Shown: positions 9,841 to 21,313 of the stretch, piece by piece
Position numbering within the stretch: the stretch's first letter is position 1
Layout of the letters: each line of letters begins with the position of its first letter
Assembly: GCF_000234665.1 (NCBI RefSeq)
Contig: NC_018328.1
Location: 434,001-498,000, forward strand
DNA length: 64,000 bases
Direction of reading: 5' to 3'
From: Leishmania mexicana MHOM/GT/2001/U1103
Taxonomy: Eukaryota; Euglenozoa; Kinetoplastea; Trypanosomatida; Trypanosomatidae
Made by a program: the position numbers and the translations under genes
Notes under the pieces: generated by a model
Database searches by the model: none
Told to the model about the DNA's origin: nothing
The model's input: only the letters and a program-made list of their open reading frames with translations

Positions 9841-11617
9841 GCGCATGGTGTGTAGACGGGGGAGGGGGAGGAGGAGGGGGAAGAGGGACGAGGATGCGTG
9901 GCTGCGTCAATGGGAAGGCCGAAGAGCGTGATGGCAGCAGATGATCGCTGGAGCCATTGGCGACACTGGCAGGTGGTGGTTGTGCGCCGCACCGCTGCAG
10001 CTGTCGTTGTCTGCGACTAGCCGAGTCACGCGAAGGAGTGCGTGCAGGCGTGCGTGCCGGAGAGAAAGGATAGCCTGTGGATGGAAAAGGGGGCGTCGCA
10101 CGTTTTGTGTGTGTGTGTGTTGATAGATGTCGGCAGGCGGAGTTGTGAGTCATTGGCCAAGCGTTGGTGATCATCTGTCCCCCACTCCTCTGCCCCCTCG
10201 CTCGCTCTGTGTTGGAGTCATCCTTTGCGGTATTCACAGGAATACTAAATCCAAGCATCAATAGTACTCCGGAGAGGAAGTCCCCCTCCCTTTGCTTCCT
10301 CGTGGTAGTAGTAGCCGACAGGTATCTCATCTCTCTGCAGGCATGAACACACGCACACGACTGCATGGCGTGCACCTCCTCCTGTAATCTTTGACCCCTT
10401 TCGTCTTCGTCGTCGACACGCACACAAACTCCCCCCATCTCCTCCACCTTTTTCCTATCCCCATCCTTCTCCCCATTCTCGACACATTTGACGTGATTGA
10501 GGTGTGTGTGTGTGTGATTTTGTGTGTCGCCTGTGTTGCTGTCGGCGTTCGTGTTTCACAGTCGCCGCCGCATCGCCACCACCACTCTGCTCTCCCTGCT
10601 TATTTACTCGAAGAGGGACAACGTACCCCACACAACACGCGAGACAACCGCCACCAAGCGTGTTCGCTGCTCGTCACCGTTTTTCCCCTTTTTCCCCTTC
10701 ACACACACACACACGCATACACACTTAAATCCATACATGCATGCACTCTTGGCGCCCTCACGGGTGCCGTGCTCGTCTCCCCGTGAATGTGGCATGAGTC
10801 TCTCTCTGTGCGTCTGTGTGTGTGTGTGTGTGTGCGTGCGTGCCAGCGTCCGACTGCGTCCCCCTTCACGCGCTCGTGAGGCGCACACGAACAACACAAG
10901 AAAAAGAAACATGAAAACAAGTTTTTGCGTTCCTCTTCGTGTATCTTCGCTGTTGGTGACCCACCGCGCACGCGTCTCCCTCATCGCCTCCTCCCCCATC
11001 TTCACGCACCCCTCCACCGACGAGCACGTGGAAGGCGGAGATCCAGTGTCGCTCACTACGGCACTGCAATAAGCCAACGAAGGAAGAGCATAAGTCCCCG
11101 TCGTACACGATGCAGGATAGCGTGAGAGAGAGAGTCCGCGTGGGGGGGGGGGGGGGCGGTATGCACGTGTGTGCATAGGCATGGGCAAAAACACCCATAT
11201 ACATCCACACGCGCCATCCGCTGCTGAGTCGCTCTCTCACTTTGCACGGACGAAAGACTTGCGTGAGAGCTGCACCACCTGCAGCCCCTCCGCCTACCCC
11301 TCCCCTTCCCCCCCCCTTCACAGATACACACTGCGCTCTTCAGCACAGCGATCCTGGATGTCCTTCTTCCTTTCACTGTTCTCCCCACTGTACCTCCTCT
11401 CCGATTTTCTCCACACACACACACGCCATCCTCACCACCACCCCTCCCCTCCCCTGCCACCGGGTGTCACAATAGAAGCTCTGTCCTCACACTGCAGCTC
11501 CTGTCTCTGCCTCGCTCTCTTCACCCACGCTCTTCTCCACGTTCATCTTTCAAGCTCTCACTACGCTACCCTTTCCATCTCCTCATTAACACCTACGGCC
11601 ACCGCACACACACCAAG
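9841..11617. other. Intergenic region upstream of the amastin cluster
   Basis: GT/CA repeats (10502-10514, 10700-10716, 10815-10833), a run of about 15 Gs at 11142-11156 and many C/T tracts. No gene is recognised. Likely splice acceptors before the first amastin are AGs near 11475 and 11554. Confidence 0.7.
11142..11156. repeat. Poly-G homopolymer
   Basis: A run of about 15 Gs, followed by C and two more Gs. Exact length is uncertain because such runs are hard to sequence. Confidence 0.7.
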
Positions 11618-12181
11618 ATGCCCGCCTGCCTCGCCTACTACACCGGCGCGATGGCCTTCGCGATCATCCACTTCTTCGCCTGGGCCTTCGCCTTCGTCGC
11701 CACCCCTACCGCGCAGTTCCAGACACCTGGCCACGGCTGCTACACCATGTGGGGCTACCGCAAGTTCTGCGGCGACGTGCCGTACGACCTGACCGGGGAC
11801 GCCGCCTTTGGCTGCGCGCGCCGCACCTCCACGATGCGTTGCGCTGCTGCCTTCGGCGTCATGGCGTCCGCGTTCGGCTTCGCCGGCCTCATAACCGCCA
11901 TCATCCTCAACACACAGATTCAGATCCCCACCATCGTCCCTTTCGTGCTCGTCGCCGTCTGCATCCCGTGCACCATGATCTCCTGGGCCTGCGTCGCCAG
12001 CGTCTACAACTTGACCATGTGCGGTGACCGCTTTGGCAGCAAGTACCCCTACACCGCCGGCTTCGCGCTGATGGTCGCGTCCTGGGGCCTGGACATTATC
12101 GCCGTGGCCATACTCACCTGCACTAACTGGACGCGCCCGCCGAAGGAGGAGGAGGAGGACGCCGCTGCTGCCAAGCACTAG
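11618..12181 (+). CDS. Amastin surface glycoprotein, copy 1 of a near-identical pair
   Basis: A 187-residue amastin, a small four-pass membrane protein of the parasite surface; several family members are up-regulated in the intracellular amastigote. Four hydrophobic segments are visible (about residues 5-30, 72-97, 103-128 and 148-170). The first extracellular loop carries the amastin signature, here CYTMWGYRKFC, with the family-typical cysteines and W-G-x-R. SWACVASVYNLTMCG is another family hallmark. The tail is short and acidic (KEEEEDAAAAKH). The coding sequence differs at only about three bases from the gene at 21314-21877, and similarity begins some 29 bases before the ATG and stops at the stop codon. 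In Leishmania, amastin mRNA levels are controlled mainly through the 3' UTR, and the two copies do not share theirs. Confidence 0.93.
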   Translation: MPACLAYYTGAMAFAIIHFFAWAFAFVATPTAQFQTPGHGCYTMWGYRKFCGDVPYDLTGDAAFGCARRTSTMRCAAAFGVMASAFGFAGLITAIILNTQIQIPTIVPFVLVAVCIPCTMISWACVASVYNLTMCGDRFGSKYPYTAGFALMVASWGLDIIAVAILTCTNWTRPPKEEEEDAAAAKH

Positions 12182-14475
12182 AAAGGCCCAAAGAAGCTAC
12201 GCTACGCGTACAACCCAGCAGAACTGGAGTCAGCATATAGGTCATGATGGCGCGTACGGGGTGCGCAAGTGTGGGTGGTACGCGCGCAGCAGCACTTCCC
12301 CCGCCCCACACACCCCTCGGCCCATCACGTCCCCTTGCCCTCCTCCCTCCTTTTTCCCTTCTCGCTGCTTTTCCTTTTGTTTCTCTCCCCCATTCATCCC
12401 CCAAACGCGCTGGGGGGCACACGTGCGCATGCGGGTGTGCCTCCTGGCGCTTATTTTCTCTTGCTGTTTGCTTTGTGTGGCCGCAGGCCATTACCTGATC
12501 CCCCTCCCCTCCCCCCTTCAGCCCCTGTGATTTCTTTGCTCCGTTTTCTTTTTTTTCGGGTTTTCTGACCCCCTCGCCGCGACCGTTTATCTCGTGTGCG
12601 CTGTCTGCGGAGCGCTTCTCGCCTCGCTCTCCTTTTCTGTTTCTCGGGGGGTGTCCGAGGGGTGCGTCCCCGTGTGTGTGTGCGTGTGTGCGTGTACGTA
12701 AGCCCGCACACACAGAAACACTGGGGGGAAGGGGCAGGGGGAGAGGAGCTGCGTGGGGTGCAGGGACACTTTCGCGCAGGAAAGGTGATAATATCAAAAA
12801 AAAAGACTCGGTAAAGATTTCAGAAAGGGACAACTCGAACAACGGGAGATGGAGGCGAGGGGGTAGTGCACGGTGATGTGCAGAATCACAGAGGCAGCGG
12901 TGGCGCCCTTGTGATGTGAGCGAGCGCGGGAGAAGTGCGCTACAGGGAGGTGGAAAGCCGGAAAGGCATACGAAACGCGGAAAACAAAGAGGTGCAAAGT
13001 GGCGCTGGATGTGCTTGTGCACGGGTTGCTGTTTGTGGGGTGCTCGAGCAGACACACGCACACACGCACGAGCAGTGAAGAAGCAGTAAGTCAACAGCGG
13101 CATTTTTTTCTTTCAAATCACCAATCTCCCTTTTTCCTCTAAACGTCTTCGGTGTGTGTGTGTGTGTGTGTCCATCCCCTTTGTTGGCGCTCTCGCTCGC
13201 CCGCCCCTGGCGTGGTTCTCGGATTGCTTCGCCTCTGTTTGTGTTGTGTCGCTGGCCATTTCTCTTCATCTAAGGAGCGCCCCTTCTAGACTTCCCCCCC
13301 TCCTCCTCCTGTTCGTGTGTTCGCCAGCGACAACCGCCTCCAGCCGATCACCATCACCGCTCATTTTGCTTTTTTACCTTTTCTCCCTCGATCCACCACA
13401 GTCATGTGCACTTCCTATGCTGCTGGTAGAAGTGTTCTTCCGTTCATGGAATGCTGCACTCGCGAATCCATGGAGGGGATGTGGGCCGGGGGGAGAGGTA
13501 CGTCTGTGTAGGAGCGTACGCGCACCTACCCAGGGTTAAAGGATTACTACCGATAAGAGCGACACGTGAGACCTGTACGAGATAGACACAAGCGTGTCTG
13601 TGTGTGTGTATGTGTGTCGGTGCGTCTTTGTGAACTGAGAGGTGGATGGCCGACAGAGTAGGCGCAGCTACTCCTGCTGCTGCTGCTGCTCTCCCTCTCC
13701 TCACACACGCAGACCCGCTCCCCCTCCCTGCATTGTGCGTCAGAGAGAGAAGTGAAACCGCGTCATGCAGTGGGTGTGGGTGAGGGTGAAGACAGCGGAG
13801 GAGTCTCTTCCGCCTTCGGACCTCCTCACCTACAGCCTCCCTCATGCACTCACGATACATGAGCACACCAATCCTCCTCCCTCCATCCATCTCTTTTCCC
13901 GCCCCTCATCATATACGTCAGCCCCTCGCACCTTTCCCCTCCCGTACCTATCAGGAACTCTCTCCGTCATTCGATTTTGTTGTTTGCTCTGTTTTGCCGA
14001 CCATCGCCGTCGTTCCCTCACACCCATTATCCCTCCTCCTCCCCTCCCCCCGCTTCATACTCATATCATCATCACTTCTAGGTACGTACATACGCCTACC
14101 TATACTTAGTCCTATAAGCATCAGCCCGCTGCCATCTTTCCTTTTTCCGTTCCCTGTTCTTGTCAACTGCTCCTTACCTCAATCTCTCCCCTTCCTTCAA
14201 GCCCCCACCCACCCACCCACACACACACACACCTCTAGGCATTCCCTCCCCTCCGTCTCTGTAAGGCTTGTGTATGTGCTGGTGAGTGGGTGAGCCACAT
14301 CATCATCTCTTATCCCCTCCCCCCCTCCCCTCACCCTCCCTCTCTCTTCCACTCTTTAAGTCGGCTTAACTGGCATTTTGCTTCCCCAGTCGATTTCCAC
14401 CTCTCTTTACCACCCCACCCCATAAACCCCACCGGCGTACACACCAGGACCCCTTCACAGCCACCGCACATCGCC
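12182..14475. other. Intergenic region between amastins
   Basis: About 2.3 kb without a recognisable gene. It contains GT repeats (13150-13170), CTG repeats (about 13675-13690) and long C/T tracts. Candidate splice acceptors for the next gene are AGs near 14201 and 14360. Longer open frames on both strands are of biased composition and look fortuitous. Confidence 0.65.
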
Positions 14476-14994
14476 ATGGGTGCCCTGTGTACGTTTACCG
14501 GTATCATCATCGCCGCAGTTCTCCAGCTTGCTGCGTTTCTCTGTGTCCTCGTCGCCACGCCCATCTCGCAGTTCGACGTTAAGGACGGTTCAGGATGTTA
14601 CACCTTCTTTGGATATAAAACGGCCTGCAGCCTATCTGCCCTTTCCGAGATTGGAACGGCTGCCTTTGGTTGCAAGCAGCGCCGCGACACCATGAGCACT
14701 GGCGCCGCCTTCGCCATCATCTCCATCTTCACAACGCTTGTGGCCCTTGTGTTCATGGGCCTAATGCTGCTGCGCATCCCATGCGCGATGTTTCCTCCTC
14801 TCCTCTTCACCTGCCTATCTGTTTTTACAACCTTGATCAGCTGGGCTTGCGTGGCCAGCGTGTACAGCATGAACATGTGCAACGGCCCCTTCTACCGCTT
14901 TGTCCACTACGGCCCTGGCTTTGGGCTGATTGTGGCGGCATGGTGCCTTCAGACTATCAACGTGGTGGTGCTCTTCATGCTTTTCTTCGGCTGA
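14476..14994 (+). CDS. Amastin-like surface protein
   Basis: A 172-residue amastin, divergent from the first copy. The signature loop reads CYTFFGYKTAC, with Phe in place of the usual Trp, and SWACVASVYSMNMCN is conserved. Four hydrophobic segments are visible. It lacks the acidic C-terminal tail and ends directly after the last membrane segment (VVLFMLFFG). The motif GAAFAIISIFTTLVAL is shared with the neighbour at 16945, so these two form a closer subgroup. The ATG at 14476 begins MGALCTFTG; an upstream in-frame extension from 14290 is Pro/Ser/His-rich UTR sequence and was not used. Confidence 0.9.
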   Translation: MGALCTFTGIIIAAVLQLAAFLCVLVATPISQFDVKDGSGCYTFFGYKTACSLSALSEIGTAAFGCKQRRDTMSTGAAFAIISIFTTLVALVFMGLMLLRIPCAMFPPLLFTCLSVFTTLISWACVASVYSMNMCNGPFYRFVHYGPGFGLIVAAWCLQTINVVVLFMLFFG

Positions 14995-16944
14995 GAGCGA
15001 AAAGGCGGGAAGAGCAATATATGCAAAGCAGGGAGTGATAGGCGAGCGTCTCCTCGTGCAGCTACCTCCCCCCCCCCACACACACACACGCATAGAAGTT
15101 GGGTGGAACGGAACACGCTCTTCTTTGTTGGGGTCGTTGTGATAGTGGGTGTGTTTCTGTCTGACGCCCCTCTGCCTCTGATGGCCTCCTCCCCCTCGCT
15201 ATATAACGATATGTGTACATGTATCATCAGCACTGGCTTCTTTTTGTTGTCGCTTTGCTGTGTGTCTGATACTATTCGTTTCTTTCCCTGTACCACTGCC
15301 TCCATCGTGGAAAAAGGGGGGAGCCACACACACACACACACACCTCCCAGTGCGTGGTATCGCACTGGGTCCAGCACCACCACCACCCCACTCTGTGGGA
15401 GGAAGGCCGAGCAGCAGCCGCACTTCTATCTCCGCCAAATGCCCAAACCACTTCTCGTGGCGACAGGGCCAGGCACTCACGGCGTGGGGGGAGGGAGGGG
15501 AGGTCAGAGCGATGTATCTTTACCGATGTCGTCATCCGGGTTGTGGGCGCTGCTGCGCTGGTTCGACGTGCAACAGTGAGCACGTCTGTACCATCCACGC
15601 GGTGGGCAGAGCTTCGGCGTGACCCTGGGGTGTTCCCCATCTGACCTTCACACTGCCGGCATGGTGGGGGGGGAGCTGCTGTGAGGCAGACCCGCGGGGC
15701 AGGTCGTGGGTAGGGGTTTGAAGCATAGGTGGTGCTCAGGTAACCGAGTGGGCGCACTGCTGCACTGGCGTGTCTAGCGGAGTCTCACTCATTTTCTAGG
15801 GTAGAATGGGCACCTTGAATAAAATCTCTTCCCTTCTCGTCGAAAATGTCTTTTGCCTTCATGTATTGGGAGCGGAGGAGGGGGGTCACGGCCGCTCCTT
15901 TGAGCGGCTTCCAGTCGCAACGCACGGGTCTATCTAGCTGTGTGCGTGGTAGTTCTCTTCCCCCTCCCCCTCTCCCTCTCCCTCCTCCTTTTAATATTGG
16001 GAGGAATGTCAAGTGGTTTTACTCTCTTGTCTGTGAGCTCAGGTCAGCTCCACCCTGGCTAGCCCTCCCCCACCACCATGTCCGCCACCGGGTGCGGCAT
16101 GATGGGCAGGGAAGGGTGGACGCCGCACCTTTGTAGAATTCATCGTGATAATTAGCAGTGCTGCAAGAGCGGAACACAGAAGTCGGCTTCTCCTCCCTGG
16201 CGACGCCAACCCGTTGATGGCATCGCCCCCGTCGGGTTAGAAACATGGGATGGGTTCCCCTACTCATCAGCTGCCTTCTCCTTTCCCCATCTCTGTCTGA
16301 TCTCTCACGTGTGTGAGGACAGGAAAAACGAATCATGCAAGAGGAAAAGTGGGATATCACCGAATTACCCTCCCTTCCCCCACCACCGTTTGCGTGAGCG
16401 TGTACGACGTGACGGGTTTGTTATAGATGTGGTCGCTTTCTCTCACACCCACCAAGGGAGGAAGGGGCGTTGATGTGCTGACCAGTTGGAGGTGAGTGTA
16501 CATGCGCCTGTGTCTGTGGTGAAGCACACACACACGCACACGCACAGGCACAGACACACGCTTCACGCGCTGGTACATATAAATACATGCACTTACTTGC
16601 CATTTGGCACGCGCTCCACTCCGCCAACGCCATTACCGTTTTCAACCTCTCACTCCTCTCCCCCTCCTTCCCCCCCCCCTTACCACTACCACCACCACCT
16701 TCGCAAAGCATAACTCTCAGACACAATACGCACACAGCACCACCATCCGTCAAATAACGTACCGTGCTCTCCTCTCTCCCGATCCGTTTCGCTTGCTTCC
16801 ACTACTACTATTACTATTACTATAAGCCACCTCATCGTCCTCTCCACCGCTGGCTCACCTGCTCTGCCACCACCACCACCACTACCCTGTTGCCTCGTCT
16901 CTCTCTCTCTCCTTCGCTTTCCTTTACGACAAGACGCTGGAAAG
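14995..16944. other. Intergenic region with a truncated SIDER-like element
   Basis: Apart from the repeat at 15320-15712, no gene is seen. A short CA-repeat block lies at 16525-16560. Pyrimidine tracts at 16640-16690 and 16880-16930 precede the next amastin, with candidate acceptors ending near 16933. Confidence 0.65.
15320..15712 (+). mobile_element. SIDER-like retroposon, 3'-truncated
   Basis: About 390 bases homologous to the reverse complement of 19580-19945 (only a few differences over ~340 bases) and more distantly to the elements at 17818, 47034 and 62028. Shared landmarks are GCCAAATGCCC, CTTCTCGTGGCGACAGGG and CAGAGCTTCGGCGTG. Compared with the full copy at 19393-19945 it lacks the G-rich 3' third and the A-rich tail. 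SIDERs are short degenerate retroposons derived from ingi-like elements, found in Leishmania 3' UTRs where they can lower mRNA stability. Assignment to SIDER is from general resemblance, not a database match. Confidence 0.65.
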
Positions 16945-17469
16945 ATGGGTCTCCTCCCTCCGTTTATAGGTGCCCTCCTCTTCACCGCCATCCAATTTTT
17001 GGTGCTGCTGTTCGTCGTCATCGCGACACCAATCGCCCAGATTGAGTCCACGATCAACGAACTGTGCTTCACTTTCTGGGGATCGAAGTCTGTCTGCAGC
17101 AGGTTGCATTACTCGGCAAAGGGCAAGGGTGCATTCGGCAACTGTCGCCAGCGTCTCAACAACATGAATGGTGGCGCCGCCTTCGCCATTATCTCCATTT
17201 TCACAACGTTGGTGGCACTCATCTTTGGCGTCCTAATGATCTTCCGACTCACCTGCGCAGTCATCCTCCCGCTGATCTTCACCTGTATATCTATTTTCAC
17301 CATCTTCATCAGCTGGGCTTGCGTGGCCGGCGCGTACACCATCAAAATGTGCGGCGTGAAGTGGAGCAACCTTGCCTTGGTATACGGCCCGGGATTTAAG
17401 CTCATGATCGCGGCGTGGTGTCTTCAGATTATCAACGTGGCAGTGTTGGTGCTCATTTCCTTTTTCTAA
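16945..17469 (+). CDS. Amastin-like surface protein
   Basis: A 174-residue amastin. The signature loop reads CFTFWGSKSVC; the first hydrophobic segment (IGALLFTAIQFLVLLFVVIATPIAQ) is followed by the cysteine-bearing loop, then GGAAFAIISIFTTLVAL and SWACVAGAYTIKMCG. It lacks an acidic tail and ends in hydrophobic residues (VLVLISFF). Closest in the window to the gene at 14476. It sits between two SIDER-like elements in inverted orientation, with a third directly downstream in what is probably its 3' UTR. The ATG at 16945 is only about a dozen bases after an AG that follows a long C/T tract, so the 5' UTR may be very short. Confidence 0.9.
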   Translation: MGLLPPFIGALLFTAIQFLVLLFVVIATPIAQIESTINELCFTFWGSKSVCSRLHYSAKGKGAFGNCRQRLNNMNGGAAFAIISIFTTLVALIFGVLMIFRLTCAVILPLIFTCISIFTIFISWACVAGAYTIKMCGVKWSNLALVYGPGFKLMIAAWCLQIINVAVLVLISFF

Positions 17470-17817
17470 TCACCCAGTGGAGCACCACGTGAGCCACCCG
17501 CACCATTCGTGGGCGGTGTGTAGGAGAGGACGCGGAGCGCAAGGTTTACTCTCCCCACCCATTGAGGAGAGTGTGCCACACATATACCAAGAGGGAGCGC
17601 GACCCTGCATCGACGAAAATCCAGGAGCTCATTGTGTGCCGGAGTGGTACCGTTTTTTTTTTCCACCCCCCCCAACCCCCTCCCACTGCCTCTCCCCTCC
17701 CCCTCCACACACCGCCGTCCCCGACTTCCACATTGGAGTACCTAAGTGATTCCGCTCGTGTGCGTGTGCTTGGAACTTTCCTCTTCTCTCCCAAGGCCCG
17801 GATGACAGGGAACGCAC

Positions 17818-18240
17818 CGCTTGGTGCGTGGTGTCGCAGAGTCCAGTGCCCCCACGCTGTCTGGGGAGGCCGAGCAGCCCCCCTCCACTATCCCCGCCAA
17901 ATGCCAGTCCGCTTCTCGCGGCGACAGGGTCATGCACCGACGACGTAGCGGGGAGGTCGGGGTGAATTACCGCCACCGCTGTCGGGGGTCAGGTCTGGAT
18001 GGCGCTGCGCTGGTGTGGCCTGCAGCAGTGAGCACGCTTGCGCCACCCATGTGGTAGGCAGAGCTTCGGCGTGGCTCTGTGGTGTCCCCCAGCTGGGTCT
18101 CACACTGCCTGCTGGTGGGGGGGCGTGCGGGGCGGGGGCAGGCATGGTGGGTGGTTGGGGAGGGGGGCGGCGTGTGGGACGGGGGCAGGTAGATTGTGAG
18201 GCGGAGGACGTGTCGTGCTCTGTGGCAGAGGGGTGTGTGG
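17818..18240 (+). mobile_element. SIDER-like retroposon with internal deletion
   Basis: Near-identical to the elements at 47034 and 62028 from GTGCGTGGTGTCGCAGAG through the G-rich block to GAGGCGGAGGACGTGTCGTG. There it jumps straight to CTCTGTGGCAGAG, skipping about 65 bases present in the 47 kb copy. The missing part is bounded by the repeated octamer GTGTCGTG, as expected of a short-homology deletion. No long A tail is visible. Same strand as the genes, directly downstream of an amastin. Confidence 0.7.
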
Positions 18241-19392
18241 TGGAAAGCGCAAATGCGAATTCTGTGCGTGGGTCTCCATCTCTCTCTTCTGCCCCCCCCC
18301 GTCCCCCTCCACTGGCTCACCACCCGCTCACCTCGTTCGTCCATGTTTCGCAGGCGAACTCGCTCACACACACACACACAGCATTATTGTTTTCCAAAGA
18401 GATGGTGATAGGCGAATGTGTGCATGTGTGCATGTAGTTTGCTTAGACCACTGCAATAGAGGCAGGTTCTCTCTCTCTGCACGACGCGATGCGTGCAAGT
18501 CCCGTCTCCCCCTTCCTGTCACCTTTTTTCGTTGTTGTTCCCCTCCCTCCCCCCACTATCCCTCAGGCAGGAAAGCCATCAGGGACAAAAAAAACCGGGG
18601 TGGCGATACGTATTCTGTGCGTCTGCACGTGTGCGCGCGTATGAGGGACGCCCGGGAGAAGAGGCAGAGTGAAAAAGAGGCGCACGCTCGGTTAGTATGG
18701 TGAAGGCGTGCCTGGAGCAGTCCACACGGACGTCCCACGCCCGCTCGCTCCCTCCTGCCTCCTCTTCGTTCGCTGCCCTGCCGAAGGCCCGCGAGCGAGT
18801 GCCCCCCCCCCTTCTCCCTCCCCCTCTTCTCCTCGTCCCGGCGATATATTTTCGTTTATTATTTCTTCCCCCTCCCCCTTGTAGGCTCGCTCTATTTATA
18901 TTGGTGCATTCTCCCTTCTCCGCACATTGCGGTGCGACAACGTTCGGAATACGGTCAAGTGTTTTCTCCCTAACCATTCTCTACTCCAAGCGATACCTTT
19001 GGTCGACCCATCAGCCCTACCTCTTGCCGTCGTATTCGGTGAGAAGGGCACCCCCCCCGGTACCCCTACCGCATCTTCCCCATCCCTCCCTCCCTATTGC
19101 TACTGTCCTTGTTTTCAGATCGAGTCCCACCTCCCCAGCCGAAGACACAGGCCTATATGTACTCATGCGCTGCTATGAAACGACGCACTCTCTGCCTACC
19201 GCGATAGCGCTTCGGTGGAAGCGGCGCGATCGCCCGCACCGCCCAGAAGTCCGATCGACGGAGACGAATGTGCTGACTTGCGAATGACTGCGATGTAGCC
19301 CATTCTCTCCCCTCCCTCATCCCTCCCCCTCCTCCTTCTTCACCGTGGATTCCGATAAACACCAACACACATGCACGCATCACGGCACACAT

Positions 19393-19945
19393 TGATTTTT
19401 TTTTGTAACTCAACGCGTGCCCTCTGCCACAGAGCATGACACGACATCCCCCCGACACGGCGCTGCTTGCAGGCCCCATCCCCCCGCGAAAAGCAACAGC
19501 AGCAGCAGCAGGCACGCATCACGGCAACGCGCCGACCCGGTCATCCTAGCACGGCCCCCGCCTCACAATCTACCCGCCCCCGCCCCGCGGGTCTGCCTCA
19601 CAGCAGCTCACCCCCCCACCATGCCGGCAGTGTGAAAGTCAGATGGGGAACACCCCAGGGTCACGCCGAAGCTCTGCCCACCGCATGGATGGTACAGACG
19701 TGCTCACTGTTGCACGTCGAACCAGCGCAGCTGCGCCCACAACCCGGATGACGACATCGGTAAAGATACATCGCTCTGACCTCCCCTCCCTCCCCCCACG
19801 CCGTGAGTGCCTGGCCCTGTCGCCACGAGAAGTGGTTTGGGCATTTGGCGGAGATAGAAGTGCGGCTGCTGCTCGGCCTTCCTCCCTCAGAGTGGGGTGG
19901 TGGTGGTGCTGGACCCAGTGCGATACCACGCACTGGGAGGTGTGT
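19393..19945 (-). mobile_element. SIDER-like retroposon, full length, antisense to the genes
   Basis: Read on the minus strand the element runs from CACCTCCCAGTGCGTGGTATCGC (19945 side) to CTCTGTGGCAGAGGGCACGCG and a run of about ten As (T run at 19395-19404 on the plus strand). The A-rich 3' end, length of about 550 bases and lack of a coding frame fit SIDER. Its first ~340 bases are an inverted copy of 15320-15665. No clear target-site duplication was found by eye. Confidence 0.7.
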
Positions 19946-21313
19946 GTGTGTGTTCCCCGCTGTCAGAGGCATAGTAGAGCAGCTGGCGATGAACGATATG
20001 ATTTCCTACGATGTGCACGGTATTATGTGAAGGTGCTCGTGTCCTCCTGTATGTGCGTGTGTGGAGTCATGGCATGTTTCTTCTCGTTTCGTCGTCTCTC
20101 CCGCTGTTGAAATCAGGTGTGTGTGTGGGAGGGGGGGGGCAGATGGGAGGGCGAGAGACCGTGGCGGGGTGGAGGAGAAGGCTCGAGCGAGGTCAAGACA
20201 GATAAACAGACATGGTTGGTTTTCTGTTTTCCTCCATTGGGGAGAAGGGGGGGTATGGTTGTTCTTTGAAGCATGGCGGGGGTCATCGCCAAGGGAGAGC
20301 GACTTGCCGAGAGAGCAGCACCACATGCGCAAGCATTTCATGAGCCCCCCCCCTCCACCTCTCCATCTCTTTCACACAAGACGCATATTCTTGTGTGAAA
20401 AGAACGGGACCGTACAAGAGGCAGAGAAGTCACAATGGCGAGAAAGTGAGCGTAGCGGAAGGGAAGGGGGGCATCCGTTGGTCCATCGCTGCCTGGTGAG
20501 TGTCGAATCGCGAGGTGTTCGTAAAGGGACCACGTGCAGAGATGAAGGGCGGGGCGGCGGTTGGACTCGCGTGCTTCGGCGCGGTTCTTGTCCCCCTCCT
20601 TGGCAGGAGTGGCAATCACGCCTCGTGTAAGTGTGTGCCTGCATGCGTTCGTGATGGGTCAACGAAAAAAAAACGCACCAATCAAGTCGCACTCGGCTAT
20701 CCGGCAACGCTCCTACAAGGCTTGCACCCAGACGTAGGACACACACCCTTTTGCCCACCCTAGTACAAGTCCACCCACTCACCACACCAAGTTCCGCGCC
20801 AAAGAATTGATGTGTGCCTGTAACGCCGCACCCCTCTTGCCCCCTCGACTCTTACGTTCCTCCCGCGGTGCCGCAGTGAATATGAGGAGCTGAACGAATG
20901 AACAGCCGAGAAGCCCCGACTCATCCTCGGCAGATCAGCTGACGCTTCTCCGCGTGTCGTTACGACCTCTGCAGTCCATTAAAGTGCAATGCACCCTTCC
21001 CCACACTCGTCTATCCACCTCCCCAACCTGCCCCGTCGCCTTCGCCTTTGCCTGTTTCACAACAAACCCCACCCCCTACCATGCAATCAACACTCTCTGG
21101 GGCGTCCCCCTCCCTCCTTGATACTCCACCAGCACGCTGCTAACTCACACTTTAAGCGCTACCACAGCTCTTCACCTCTACTGCCCTCTTTTTCTCTCCT
21201 GCTACCCCCCTGTTCATTTATACCGACCTCCCCCGACAAGTGGATTCGCCTTGCGAACACCCCGCTTCCCAATTTCCAGACTCGACACCTACGGCCACCG
21301 CACACACACCAAG

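Larger units (their letters stand above)
17470..21313. other. Long intergenic region with two SIDER-like elements
   Basis: About 3.8 kb. It contains the elements at 17818-18240 (+) and 19393-19945 (-). The rest (18240-19390, 19950-21310) shows C/T tracts and short CA/GT runs with no conserved coding sequence that I can recognise. The last splice-acceptor candidate before the next amastin is the AG at 21239-21240. Confidence 0.6.

Noticed and set aside
12123..13103. A 326-codon minus-strand open frame downstream of the first amastin
   Set aside because: Composition is driven by C/T and CA repeats; no domain and wrong strand for the transcription unit.
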